A stretch of DNA of 64,000 bases. Origin: a bacterium (GTDB taxonomy: Bacteria; Krumholzibacteriota; Krumholzibacteriia; LZORAL124-64-63). The notes under the pieces are model-generated. The model did not search any database, had not been told where the DNA came from, and saw only the letters and a program-made list of their open reading frames with translations. Positions within the stretch are counted from its first letter, which is position 1; every line of letters begins with the position of its first letter. Location of the stretch: the NCBI GenBank assembly GCA_024231905.1, contig JAAEQC010000142.1:124001-188000 (forward strand), given 5' to 3'. Position numbers and translations under genes: made by a program. Shown here in pieces: positions 1-8,778 of this stretch.

Positions 1-2
1 CG

Positions 3-293
3 GGCCGGGTGGACCGCTTCGACCCTGAGGTGGACGAGTTCACCCGGGCGGTGGCGGCCCCGGCATTCTCGCCCTGGGGGCTGGCCTGGGACGGCACACG
101 CCACTGGCTGACCGACTCGGGCACCGGCCGTCTGTACCGCCTGGTGGGCGGCCGCCTGCGCTGGGATGCGGTGGTGGCGGCGGACACGTTCCTGTTCCGC
201 GGGCGGGATGTGCTGCTCTGGCACGACGGGGTCGATTTGCGCTGCCTGGTCGAGGGCGCGCGGGATGCGGTGAAGATTGAAATCGGACCATAG
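3..293 (+). CDS. C-terminal end of a propeller-like protein (truncated by window edge)
   Basis: The reading frame is open from the first bases of the window and stops at 291-293, so this is the tail of a longer protein. A GTG at 9 is in frame, but nothing marks it as a real start. The segment WGLAWDGTRHWLTDSGTGR resembles the repeated blade motif of NHL, SMP-30 and glutamine-cyclotransferase-type beta propellers. The remaining residues alternate short hydrophobic strands with turns. It ends 94 bp before fur and is probably a separate transcription unit. The function cannot be assigned from this fragment. Confidence 0.6.
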   Translation, partial: GRVDRFDPEVDEFTRAVAAPAFSPWGLAWDGTRHWLTDSGTGRLYRLVGGRLRWDAVVAADTFLFRGRDVLLWHDGVDLRCLVEGARDAVKIEIGP

Positions 294-301
294 TAGTTCC
301 C

Positions 302-330
302 TTGACACGGACCGATTGCAGACTTAACGT
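302..330 (+). promoter_or_regulatory. Candidate sigma70-type promoter of fur
   Basis: A perfect TTGACA lies at 302-307, followed after 17 bp by TAACGT at 325-330, which matches the -10 consensus at three of six positions. It is the only gap between the preceding stop codon and fur. The palindrome just downstream would cover the transcription start. Confidence 0.5.
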
Positions 331-332
331 GG

Positions 333-353
333 ATTGCGAAAACCGTTTTCAAT
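333..353 (+). promoter_or_regulatory. Palindromic operator candidate (Fur-type box)
   Basis: The arms GAAAAC (338-343) and GTTTTC (345-350) are perfectly complementary around one central base. ATTG and AAT extend the symmetry outward with a 2-base interruption. The A/T-rich element stands out in a G+C-rich genome and lies between the -10 box and the fur start. A Fur-family protein repressing its own gene is the natural reading. The sequence is not the classic E. coli Fur box, so the ligand is open. Confidence 0.45.
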
Positions 354-387
354 ATCCACAAAATAACCTGGTCCTGAGAGGTCTGAG

Positions 388-900
388 ATGGCACCGGTTC
401 ACCATAGAAAAGAAGTCGATGAGAGCTACGCGAAGGAGAAGGAAGCAGCCTTCGCCGAGTTCATCCAGCGCAAGGGCCTGAAAACGACCCGTCAGCGCAA
501 TACGATCGTGGCTACCTTCTTCCGCATGCGCGGCCACGTATCTGTCGAGGAACTGCTCAACGAGGTCAAGAAGGCCAACTCGAGGATCGGCTACGCCACC
601 GTGTACCGGACCCTGCACCTGCTCGTGGAGAGCGAATTGGTGGAGGAACGGCGCTTCGGCGACGGCCTGGCCCGTTACGAGGGTCATTCGGACGTGGAGC
701 ACCACGACCACATGATCTGCCTCGAATGCGGGGAGATCTTCGAGTTCTTCAACCCCCGGCTGGAGGCTCTCCAGGAGAAACTGGCCGAGGAGAACGATTT
801 CAAGATCTTCCGTCACCGGTTGGAGCTCTACGGTGCCTGCAAGGATCCCGAAGCCTGCGCGAACCGCAAGCAAAAACGACAGGCCTCGGCCGGCAACTGA
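388..900 (+). CDS. fur: Fur-family metal-responsive transcriptional regulator
   Basis: This 170-residue protein has the full Fur architecture. A winged-helix DNA-binding half (about residues 20-95) includes the recognition helix region RIGYATVYRTLHLL. The dimerisation half carries HHDH at 105-108, CLEC (C111, C114) and a second pair C151/C156 with four residues between them. These are the usual regulatory and structural metal ligands, the second pair being more widely spaced than CxxC. The ATG at 388 follows GAGAGG at 376-381. A palindrome near the promoter suggests autoregulation. The 3' end overlaps the alanine racemase frame by 68 bp. The family call is secure; Fur versus Zur or PerR cannot be settled from sequence alone. 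Confidence 0.93.
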   Translation: MAPVHHRKEVDESYAKEKEAAFAEFIQRKGLKTTRQRNTIVATFFRMRGHVSVEELLNEVKKANSRIGYATVYRTLHLLVESELVEERRFGDGLARYEGHSDVEHHDHMICLECGEIFEFFNPRLEALQEKLAEENDFKIFRHRLELYGACKDPEACANRKQKRQASAGN

Positions 901-2041
901 TCCGGCTCCGGATACCGGGGCCTGGCTGAGGATCGATGTCGACCACGACGCCCTGGTCCGGAACATGACAGCGTTCCGCGACCTCGTTCCCCGGTCCACA
1001 CGGCTCATGGCCGTGGTCAAGGCCGACGGTTACGGCCACGGCGCCTCCCTCGCCGCCCGCGCATTCCTGGCGGGCGGCGCCGATCTTCTCGGCGTGCACA
1101 GCCTGGCCGAGGCGCGAGCCCTGCGTGAGGACGACGTTCAGGCACCGGTGCTGGTCCTGGGGCCGTCCACCGCTGCCGAGTGCGCCGCCGCATCCGATCT
1201 CGACCTGGAACTCACGGTGGGCTCCCTGGACGCCTGCGAACGGGTGGCCCGTGCCGGTGTCCCGGCCCGGATCCATCTCAAGGTGGAGACCGGGGTCAAC
1301 CGCCAGGGTTTGGTGGAGTACGAGCTGAAACGGGCACTGGCGATCCTGGAGACGGCGCCGGACGTGCGTCTGGTGGGCCTCTCCAGCCACTTCGCAGACG
1401 TGGAAGACACCACCGACCACGCCTTCGCCGAATCCCAGATGTCCCGCTTCCGCCAGTGGCGCCGCCTGCTGGGCGCGGCCGGTCACGACGATCTCACGGC
1501 CCACATGAGTTGTAGCGCCGCGGTGCTGGTCTGGGACCGGTCCCACGCGGACCTGGCCCGGGTGGGCGTCTCCGCCTACGGCATCTGGCCTTCCCGGGAG
1601 ACCCGCGTGGCCATACGCAGCCGCGGTCGCGCCGAGATCAACCTGGAACCCGCCCTGACCTGGCGCGTACGCATCAGCCAGGTGCGAGAGGTGCCCGAGG
1701 GAGAGAGCGTGGGCTACGGCCGCACCTGGAAGGCCATGACCGACAGCCGCATCGCCGTGCTACCGGTGGGCTACGCCGACGGATGGCCCCGCGTCCTTTC
1801 CGGCCGGTCCCACGTGCTCGTGGGCGGCAAACGCGCGCCCCTGGTGGGCCGGATCTGCATGAATCTGTGCATGGCCGACGTTACCCACGTGCCCGACGCC
1901 CAGGCCGGTGACGACGCAGTGCTGCTGGGCCGCCAGGGTGATGAGACCATCACCGCCGAGATGCTGGCCGACCAGCTCGGCACGATTCCCTACGAGGTGC
2001 TCACCCTGCCGGGCGCCACCTGGACCCGGCGCACCGTCTGA
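833..2041 (+). CDS. alr: Alanine racemase
   Basis: This is a PLP enzyme that interconverts L- and D-alanine for peptidoglycan. The PLP lysine is in VVKADGYGHG (K63 from the chosen start). The second catalytic base is the tyrosine in SVGYGRTW (about Y295), and the later family blocks PVGYADGWPR and GRICMN are present. The conserved N-terminal segment (WLRIDVDHDALVRN) begins only at about residue 31, and the only usual start upstream of it is GTG at 833, inside fur. The gene therefore either overlaps fur by 68 bp or uses a rarer codon nearer residue 31. It is probably cotranscribed with fur and the TerB-like gene downstream. Confidence 0.93.
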   Translation: MPARIPKPARTASKNDRPRPATDPAPDTGAWLRIDVDHDALVRNMTAFRDLVPRSTRLMAVVKADGYGHGASLAARAFLAGGADLLGVHSLAEARALREDDVQAPVLVLGPSTAAECAAASDLDLELTVGSLDACERVARAGVPARIHLKVETGVNRQGLVEYELKRALAILETAPDVRLVGLSSHFADVEDTTDHAFAESQMSRFRQWRRLLGAAGHDDLTAHMSCSAAVLVWDRSHADLARVGVSAYGIWPSRETRVAIRSRGRAEINLEPALTWRVRISQVREVPEGESVGYGRTWKAMTDSRIAVLPVGYADGWPRVLSGRSHVLVGGKRAPLVGRICMNLCMADVTHVPDAQAGDDAVLLGRQGDETITAEMLADQLGTIPYEVLTLPGATWTRRTV

Positions 2042-2057
2042 ACCGGAGGAAGCCATC

Positions 2058-2510
2058 TTGCTCGACCGCCTGCAGAAGTTCTTCGGTGATAGCATGGCCC
2101 CCGCCGACCAGGCCGACGACGCTCAGCGGCTGCGCGTGGCCACCTGCGCCCTGCTGCTCGAGGCCGCCCACGCCGACGACGAGTTCACGGCCGAGGAGCG
2201 GGAGACGATCACCGCCCTGGTGCGCCGTCGCTTCGACCTGGACGCGGCCGAGGCGGACACCCTCCTGGAAATGGCGAACTCCGAGCGCGAGGCTGCCGGG
2301 GACATGCACCAGTTCACCCGCCTCATCGGCGAGACCTTCTCCCGGTCCCGCAAGCTGGCCGTCCTCGAGTTGTTGTGGCAGGTCGCCTACAGCGACGGCG
2401 TGCTCGAAGCCCACGAGGACGCCCTGGTCCACCGTCTGGGCCGCATGCTCGACCTGCGGCACGACGAATTGATCGCCCTGAAGCTCAGGGTGAAGAACCC
2501 CCCTGCCTGA
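2058..2510 (+). CDS. TerB-family (tellurite-resistance/co-chaperone-like) protein
   Basis: This is a 150-residue all-helical protein. Two acidic segments, AAHADDEFTAEE and VAYSDGVLEAHEDALV, are the paired metal-binding-like motifs of the TerB/DjlA N-terminal fold. The start is TTG at 2058, seven bases after GGAGGA at 2045-2050 and 16 bp after the alr stop. Earlier in-frame codons lie inside alr and an ATG at 2094 would cut the first helix. TerB-fold proteins are tied to stress and membrane sensing, but no other ter genes are nearby, so the role here is unknown. It looks translationally linked to alr. Confidence 0.8.
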   Translation: MLDRLQKFFGDSMAPADQADDAQRLRVATCALLLEAAHADDEFTAEERETITALVRRRFDLDAAEADTLLEMANSEREAAGDMHQFTRLIGETFSRSRKLAVLELLWQVAYSDGVLEAHEDALVHRLGRMLDLRHDELIALKLRVKNPPA

Positions 2511-2620
2511 TTCCCGCGCTGCACGGTCGGGACCGGATCTGTTCCTCCAGGTACACGTTCGCGTCGCCAGGTAGCGTGGACGTAATCTCCAACATCAAGT
2601 CTCGCAACCAGTTGGGCGCC

Positions 2621-2649
2621 GTTGCCCGGGATGGCATCCCGGATGCAAC
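2621..2649. promoter_or_regulatory. Long inverted repeat upstream of a lipoprotein gene
   Basis: GTTGC plus CCGGGATG (2621-2633) pairs with CATCCCGG (2635-2642) and, after a 2-base bulge, GCAAC (2645-2649). That makes 13 base pairs with almost no loop. No T-run follows, so it does not look like a terminator. It lies 58 bp before the ATG at 2707 and may be an operator or a leader hairpin. Confidence 0.4.
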
Positions 2650-2706
2650 CGCTGCCCGTCTCCAACAGACGCCAACCGGGCACCACCGCAACGATAAGGG
2701 GAAGCC

Positions 2707-3888
2707 ATGTTGAACCATCGCCGATTCATGTCGCTCCTGCTGGCCCTCGGCGCCTTCGCGCTCCTGGCCGGCTGCAGCAACGAGGGTTCCGACCCGCTTG
2801 CCACCGGGCCGACCGGTGACGACTACGACAGTCTCGATTTCTCGGATGAATTCGGCGGCCTGACCGCCAGCGACGAGGACGAAGCCTTCGGCGAGGACGC
2901 CCTCAAGGCCCTGCTCCTGGCCGAGGAGAACGAGGAAGTCGCCGATCCTCTGTGCGACGACGCCCAGGTCCGCGCCTGGGAGCGTCTGGGCAATCTCCCG
3001 GCCAACGCCCACGATCCGGCTCGGCCGCACTTCACCTACGTGCGCCTGCGCTGGGGCATGCTGCGCGGTCCCGAGGACACCCTCGCGGTCGAACCGCCCT
3101 GCGGCGCCACGGACTGGACCGGTGTCATCCGCGCCGACCGGGGTACGGTGGTCGTCAAGCGCCTGATCCGCTTCGAGAGGCCCCTGGACCACGTGATCTG
3201 GCCGCGGCTGGACCGGCAGACCGTGGCCCTCGTCTCCCACACCTACTGCGGCTTCGACGGCATCGTCCTGCAGATCATCGAACCGCCCCTGGCCACGGGT
3301 CAGGAGGCGCCCGAGACGCCGAATAAGCTCCATATCGACATGCCCCTCTACAGCGCCGAGTTCAACGTGGCCGACCTGGCCGACCTGGACGAGGTCACAC
3401 CCGTGGACGATCTGGGCAACGCGTTCCAGATCACCGGTTTCGGCCTGACCGACATCGACTACTGCCCCAAGGGCTTCCTGTCGGGCGCCTGGCGCATGCT
3501 GCCGGATACGGCCGTGGCGGTCGTGGACAGCTGTGACGGTTGCGGCATCCGCATGGGCAAATGGCTGGGCGCCTGGACCGACCTCACCGGCCGGCTCAAG
3601 GGCTTCATGCGCGGCGGCTACGGCGTGAACGCCGAGGGCGAGCGCGTCTTCGTCGGCAAGGCCATCGGTCGCGGCGGCCGGTTCCACGCCCTCATTCGGG
3701 GCACCTGGGAGCCGGCGGGTGCCGAGAACGAGCTGGCCACCTTCCAGGGCGAGTGGGTCCTGGCCGGAGGCAGCGTCGACGGCCTGCTCGGCGGCGAAGC
3801 CCACCCGGTGGAGGGTTACCCCGGCGGATTCTACGTGGGTCGCTGGACCACCCTCTGCGACGACGAGGCGGCGGAAAAGGTCCGGTAG
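2707..3888 (+). CDS. Putative lipoprotein of unknown function
   Basis: The 393-residue precursor begins with a basic stretch and a hydrophobic segment ending in LLAGC, so C23 is the likely lipidated residue and the mature protein is anchored in the envelope. The next 50 residues are acidic and low in complexity. The rest is predicted soluble, with scattered cysteines that include DSCDGCG in the second half. I recognise no family. The repeated glycine-rich strand pattern near the C terminus could be a small beta domain. It stands alone between a hairpin upstream and a strong terminator just downstream. Confidence 0.75.
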   Translation: MLNHRRFMSLLLALGAFALLAGCSNEGSDPLATGPTGDDYDSLDFSDEFGGLTASDEDEAFGEDALKALLLAEENEEVADPLCDDAQVRAWERLGNLPANAHDPARPHFTYVRLRWGMLRGPEDTLAVEPPCGATDWTGVIRADRGTVVVKRLIRFERPLDHVIWPRLDRQTVALVSHTYCGFDGIVLQIIEPPLATGQEAPETPNKLHIDMPLYSAEFNVADLADLDEVTPVDDLGNAFQITGFGLTDIDYCPKGFLSGAWRMLPDTAVAVVDSCDGCGIRMGKWLGAWTDLTGRLKGFMRGGYGVNAEGERVFVGKAIGRGGRFHALIRGTWEPAGAENELATFQGEWVLAGGSVDGLLGGEAHPVEGYPGGFYVGRWTTLCDDEAAEKVR

Positions 3889-3910
3889 ATCACCAGCACG
3901 ATTTCGGACC

Positions 3911-3940
3911 GGGAAGCGGCCCCTACATGGGCCGCTTCCC
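3911..3940 (+). terminator. Intrinsic terminator after the lipoprotein gene
   Basis: A perfect 12-bp stem (3911-3922 with 3929-3940) closes a 6-base loop and is followed by TTGTCC. It starts 22 bp after the stop codon at 3888. Confidence 0.75.
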
Positions 3941-4051
3941 TTGTCCGGGAGACCAGGGCCGACCCTGCCCATGGGCGCCGCCGCAACGCTGCCCCCGTCC
4001 TTGCCGTATATTCGAGCCATGACATGACCTTGGCCCGACCGGAAGCGATCC

Positions 4052-7000
4052 ATGGCGCAGCGGCACTCCCTTCGCATCCTGATCCTGGCTCTGGCCGCCC
4101 TGGCGGCCGATCCGGCGGCGTCCGCCTGGGTTTCGCCCGGTGGCGAGGCTCCCGGCCCCGCCCGGATCACCGCCACGCCCTTGGCCGGCGACCGGGTGCG
4201 GGTCGTGGTGGCGTTGCCGGGCTTTCTTCGCGAGGACGTGGCTGTCGCCGGCCAGGGCTACGTGCGTCTGGCCGTTCCCGGCGCGCCGGTCCTGCTGGAG
4301 ACGGGGGCGCCGGAGCTGCCCTTCCTGCCGGTGAACCTGGTCCTGCCGCCGGTGGGGGATCCGGTGATCACCGTGATGGCTGAGATCTGGCGCGAACTGC
4401 CGACGCTGCCGCCGGTGCCTTCGCGGGGCAACATCCTGCGCGACCGTGACCCGGCGGACGTGCCTCTGGATCCTGGTCCGGCCTACGAGGTGGGCGGCGT
4501 CCTGCCCGCGGCGGCGGTCACTGTCGGCCGACCCTACCTGGTGCGCGGTCGGCGCGGCGTCGGCCTGCGCGTCTTTCCCCTGCGCTGGGACGCCGACCGG
4601 GAGGTCTTGCTGGTCCTCGAACGACTCGAACTGGAGGTGGCCGCCACCGGTGCCGGCGGCGCCAATTCGCGTCCGGGTCGGGTTCCGCCGGAGCAGACCG
4701 GATTCACCGAGGCCTGGCCGCGCCGCTTCGCAAACGCCTCGCCGGACAAGTACCGCTCCCTGCCCACTGGCGGCCGCCTGCTCCTGGTCTGCGCTGATGC
4801 CTTCGTGGACGGCGTCCAGGACTTCGCCCAGTGGAAGCGGGAACGGGGCCTGGAGGTGGAAGTCGCCACGGTTGCCGACCTGGGTGGTACGGCCGAGGCC
4901 ATCGCCGCCGCGGTGGCCGCCCGCTATTACGCACCGGAGAGCCTGGGCTACGTGATCCTCGTGGGAGACGCCGGGGACGTGCCCACCTTTGCCGGCCTCT
5001 ACGAAGGCGCCGACGACGACACCCGGTATTCCCTGGTGGACGGCGACGATCTCTACCCGGACCTCTTCGTTTCGCGGGTTTCAGCCCGCGACGACGATGA
5101 ACTGACCACCCAGCTCGGGAAGTTCATTCGTTATGAGCGCGACCCGGATCCCGCCGGCGACTGGTACGCCCACGGCGCCGGCATTGCGTCCATCCTGGGC
5201 GACCCCACCGACGCCGCGCGCGCCGACCTCCTGCGCGCCGATCTGCTGGGCTTCACCTACGAGTCCGTGGACCGTCTCTACGAACCGGCTGCCACGGCGG
5301 CGGCCATCGACGCGGCCCTGGAGGAGGGCCGCAGTCTCGTCAATTATCTGGGCCACGGCTCAGGCACGAGCTGGTCCAACCCCGCCTTCGACCTGGACGA
5401 CATCGCCGGACTGGCCAACGGCCAGCGCTGGCCGCTCATCGTGGACGTGAGTTGCGCCAACGGCCGCTTCACCCGGGACGAGTGCTTCGCCGAGGCGTGG
5501 CTCAGGGCCGGCACGCCGGACACGCCCCTCGGCGCCGTCGCCATGTACAGTTCGTCCACCACCACGCCGTGGGTGCCGCCCACCCTCATGCAGGAAGAGG
5601 CCGTGGATCTGCTCAGCGGCGGCCAGACCTGGGAGATCGGCGCCATCTGCCTGCAGGGCATGATGAAGGTGGTGGACGCCTACCCGGGCGACATCGGCCG
5701 CCAGCTCATGGAACAGTACAACGTCTTCGGGGACTGCTCTCTCCAGCTGCGGACGGCGCGCCCGACGCCCGTGACCGTGGAGCACGCTGGCGCCTTGGCG
5801 GTGGGCATCCCGTTCCTGCCGGTGGCGACGGATGTGGCCGGAGCCACGGTTACCCTGACGGCACCGGGCGTACTCCTGGGACGTGCGGTCACCGATGCGG
5901 ACGGCGAGGCGCGGCTTGAATTGGCTGCGCCCCCGACCGAGCCGGGCGTCCTGGTCCTGACAGTGACGGGCCCGAACCTCCTGACTCACAGCGAGACGAT
6001 TCCGGTGCAGGTGCCAATCACGGCGACCCTGGACCGGACAGCGCTGCCGGTGGGCGAGACGGGCGAACTGCGGGTGACCCTGGCCGAGGCCACGGATTTC
6101 GCGGGCGACGTGGTGGTCTCGGTTTCCGGCCACGGCGTAGTGGATACCGAGCGGACCATCGGCCCGGCAGGCACGGCCCTCTTCGAACTGGCGCCCGCCT
6201 ACGGCGAATCCCTGGTGGTGTCCGGACGCACCGCCGACGGCAGCTGGGATCTCTTCCGCCGCGTATTGCCCGTAACCGGCGCCTCGCCGTTGCCGGCGCC
6301 GGGCCTGGCGGCCGGTGCACCGTCGGTCGGATTGACGGACGCCCTGGCCCCCGGTACTCCGGGCATCGTACGGGGATGGTCCGGCGCCACGGGAATCGCC
6401 CTGTCCCTGAGCGGTTGCGGCGTGGACACGGTCGTCCACACCACGGGCGACACGGCTGTGGTGACAGTGATTCCTGCCTGCGCCGGCCGACTCACAGCAG
6501 CGGTGCTGGTGCCAGGCCACACGGTGCACGCGGTACAGGTCCCGGTGGCTCCGGCCATTGGGACCGTGGGAGGGCAGGTAACTGAGGCCGGCACCGGCCT
6601 CGGCGTCAACGGCGCCCAGGTTCAGGTGTGGCGCGCCGGCGAGGCGCCCGTGACGGAGACCGTCACCGATCCTCTGGGCCGGTGGTTCCACGAAGCGGAC
6701 CTGCCGGCGGGCCCGTACATGGTGCGGATCAGCGCCTATGGTTTCGCCGACTCGACCGCCGTGCGCACGCTCCTGCACGGGGCCAACGGCTGGGACACGG
6801 CGCTCCATCCGTCGCCGCGGGTGGCCGTGACCGGATCCGTGACCGCCGCCGGGACCGGAGCGGCCCTGGCCGCGGTCCTGGATGTCCACCGCCGGCCCGA
6901 CGGTATGCTGGTAGCCACGGTGCGGGCTGCGGCCGACGGCTCCTACACTACGGGCCCTCTGCCCGAGGGGGTCTTCGACGTGGTGCTCACCTGCGCGGGC

Positions 7001-8701
7001 TACGTTCCACGCACGTTGGCCATGACCGTGGACACGTCGGGAAGCACTCGCCTGGACACTCTCGAGCCTTTGGCGGGTCGGATCCTCGTCATCGCGGACA
7101 ACCTGCCGCCGGGCGTACCCCACGCCTACCCGGCCAAGCTGGACAAGCGCGGAGAGCTCGACCACTACGGCTACTCCATCGTGCCGACCCAGTCGGGCCT
7201 GACGGCCATCCAGGACCTGTTCGCCCTGGGCTACGATGCCACTTTCACGCCCTGGTCCGCGAACCCGGGGTCGGACTGGTCGGCCTACGATGCGGTGGTG
7301 GTGGCCTGCGGCGACAATCCCGCCCCCCTGGGCGACGGTCTGGCCGATGCAGTGGCCGGCCATCTGGCCGCCGGGGGACATCTTCTGCTGGAAGGCGGCG
7401 AAGTGGCCGCGGCCTACGCGGACGACGGGATCTTCATGCGCGACGTCCTTCATGTGGGCCGCTGGACAGGGGACGTGGCCGACTCGGTCGACCTGACCCC
7501 GGCCGTCCACGCCCTCGCTGCGGGCCCTGCGCGGATCTTCTTCCCGGCGACCTACGTGCCCGTGGGGTACGCCGCCGGCGACCGGGTGGTCCCCGCGGCG
7601 GACGCGGCCGTGGCAGCGTCCTGGTCCTCCGCCGGCGCGGCGGTGGTGACCTTCGACGACGATGGTGATACCACCGGCGGGCAGATCGTCTACGCGGCCC
7701 TGGACTACTCGCGCCTGGACCCCGGACCCCGTCATCGCCTCCTGCAGAACGCCCTGGAGTACCTGTTGCGGCGCGTGCCCGCCGACGGCTCGGTGGCCGG
7801 CCGCGTGCACCTGGACGATCCGGCGCCCGGCGCCGTGGTGGAGATATCGCTCGCACCGGGCGGGCGGCGAACCACAGCCTCCGCCGACGGTCCCTTCCTG
7901 TTCTCGGGGCTGGCGGCAGGCTCCTACCGGGCGCTGGTGGAGGCTCCCGGATACGCTGCTGTGGCGCGCCGGGTGGTTGTACCGCCCGCCGGGAGCGCCG
8001 ATCTCGGCGACCTGGCTCTGCAGCCGGTGGCGGAAGCGGTGGCTGTCGATTCGGCAGCGACGGTTGTGCCCGACGACGACCCCATCGGTTTGACGCGCAT
8101 CCTGCCGGTGGTGGTGGCCGGCGCCGTGTCGGACGTGCGGCTGGTCCTGGCGGTGGAGCATCCCTGGGAAGACGATCTCGTGATCGACCTGACCTGCCCG
8201 GACGGCACGACGGCCCGCCTGCGGCACGGCGGTGCCGGCGCGGGACCCGTGAGCGGCGCCTACGCGCGATCCGGCCATCCTGTCCTGGCGGACTTCATCG
8301 GCCGCGACTCGGGGGGCACCTGGTTGCTGCGGATCATCGACACCGAGCTCCTGGACGAGGGGACACTCGTGTCCTGGCGCCTGGAGGTCACGCACGCCGT
8401 GGACCCGGAGCTTCCGCCGCCGGTGGCGCTACGGGTGCTCGGCAACCGGCCCAACCCCTTCAACCCGGCCACGAGCATCGTCTTCGCGGTGCCGGCGGCG
8501 GGTCCGGTGGAGATCGACATCCACGACCTGCGCGGCCGCCGCGTCAAGCGTCTGCCCTACCGGGCGGAGACGGCGGGCGAACACGCGGTGCTCTTCACTG
8601 GGCGGGACGAACGGGGCCGGTCCCTGGCCAGCGGTGTCTACCTGGTGCGGATCCGGGCCGGCGGCGAGCAGGACACGGCCAAGATCCTCCTGGTCCGCTG
8701 A
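4052..8701 (+). CDS. Secreted multidomain C25 (gingipain-type) cysteine protease
   Basis: This 1549-residue precursor opens with a signal peptide of about 25 residues ending in AASA. A peptidase C25 domain lies at about 240-580. Its catalytic histidine is in NYLGHGSGTSW (H435) and the cysteine in VDVSCANGRF (C468); the 33-residue spacing equals that in Arg-gingipain. Ig-like segments follow, then carboxypeptidase-regulatory-like domains near 836, 925 and 1247, a Rossmann/GATase-like region (about 1010-1245) and a P-domain-like fold (about 1330-1450). The C-terminal FlgD-Ig-like tail (about 1459-1549) contains RPNPFNPATSIVF. Tails of this type act as sorting signals for type IX secretion in Bacteroidota. 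The substrate is unknown. Terminators flank the gene on both sides, so it is monocistronic. Confidence 0.9.
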   Translation: MAQRHSLRILILALAALAADPAASAWVSPGGEAPGPARITATPLAGDRVRVVVALPGFLREDVAVAGQGYVRLAVPGAPVLLETGAPELPFLPVNLVLPPVGDPVITVMAEIWRELPTLPPVPSRGNILRDRDPADVPLDPGPAYEVGGVLPAAAVTVGRPYLVRGRRGVGLRVFPLRWDADREVLLVLERLELEVAATGAGGANSRPGRVPPEQTGFTEAWPRRFANASPDKYRSLPTGGRLLLVCADAFVDGVQDFAQWKRERGLEVEVATVADLGGTAEAIAAAVAARYYAPESLGYVILVGDAGDVPTFAGLYEGADDDTRYSLVDGDDLYPDLFVSRVSARDDDELTTQLGKFIRYERDPDPAGDWYAHGAGIASILGDPTDAARADLLRADLLGFTYESVDRLYEPAATAAAIDAALEEGRSLVNYLGHGSGTSWSNPAFDLDDIAGLANGQRWPLIVDVSCANGRFTRDECFAEAWLRAGTPDTPLGAVAMYSSSTTTPWVPPTLMQEEAVDLLSGGQTWEIGAICLQGMMKVVDAYPGDIGRQLMEQYNVFGDCSLQLRTARPTPVTVEHAGALAVGIPFLPVATDVAGATVTLTAPGVLLGRAVTDADGEARLELAAPPTEPGVLVLTVTGPNLLTHSETIPVQVPITATLDRTALPVGETGELRVTLAEATDFAGDVVVSVSGHGVVDTERTIGPAGTALFELAPAYGESLVVSGRTADGSWDLFRRVLPVTGASPLPAPGLAAGAPSVGLTDALAPGTPGIVRGWSGATGIALSLSGCGVDTVVHTTGDTAVVTVIPACAGRLTAAVLVPGHTVHAVQVPVAPAIGTVGGQVTEAGTGLGVNGAQVQVWRAGEAPVTETVTDPLGRWFHEADLPAGPYMVRISAYGFADSTAVRTLLHGANGWDTALHPSPRVAVTGSVTAAGTGAALAAVLDVHRRPDGMLVATVRAAADGSYTTGPLPEGVFDVVLTCAGYVPRTLAMTVDTSGSTRLDTLEPLAGRILVIADNLPPGVPHAYPAKLDKRGELDHYGYSIVPTQSGLTAIQDLFALGYDATFTPWSANPGSDWSAYDAVVVACGDNPAPLGDGLADAVAGHLAAGGHLLLEGGEVAAAYADDGIFMRDVLHVGRWTGDVADSVDLTPAVHALAAGPARIFFPATYVPVGYAAGDRVVPAADAAVAASWSSAGAAVVTFDDDGDTTGGQIVYAALDYSRLDPGPRHRLLQNALEYLLRRVPADGSVAGRVHLDDPAPGAVVEISLAPGGRRTTASADGPFLFSGLAAGSYRALVEAPGYAAVARRVVVPPAGSADLGDLALQPVAEAVAVDSAATVVPDDDPIGLTRILPVVVAGAVSDVRLVLAVEHPWEDDLVIDLTCPDGTTARLRHGGAGAGPVSGAYARSGHPVLADFIGRDSGGTWLLRIIDTELLDEGTLVSWRLEVTHAVDPELPPPVALRVLGNRPNPFNPATSIVFAVPAAGPVEIDIHDLRGRRVKRLPYRAETAGEHAVLFTGRDERGRSLASGVYLVRIRAGGEQDTAKILLVR

Positions 8702-8722
8702 GGGGGCTTTCGCCTCGAGATG

Positions 8723-8755
8723 AAGCGCCTCCGGTCCCGGTGACCGGAGGCGCTT
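8723..8755. terminator. Bidirectional intrinsic terminator
   Basis: A perfect 14-bp stem (8723-8736 with 8742-8755) closes a 5-base loop, with short A and T stretches on the two sides. It sits between the protease gene and the convergent gene ending at 8779, and probably serves both. Confidence 0.8.
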
Positions 8756-8778
8756 TCCTAGGTCGCAGACCGTACGGA

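Noticed and set aside
2485-4176. Long minus-strand frame over the lipoprotein gene
   Set aside because: The plus-strand product has a lipobox and a good ribosome site; the antisense product has no features.
5360-8395. Open frame of about 1000 codons on the minus strand
   Set aside because: It lies entirely antisense to the C25 protease, has a histidine/arginine/glycine-rich composition typical of G+C-rich shadow frames, no ribosome site and no recognisable domain.
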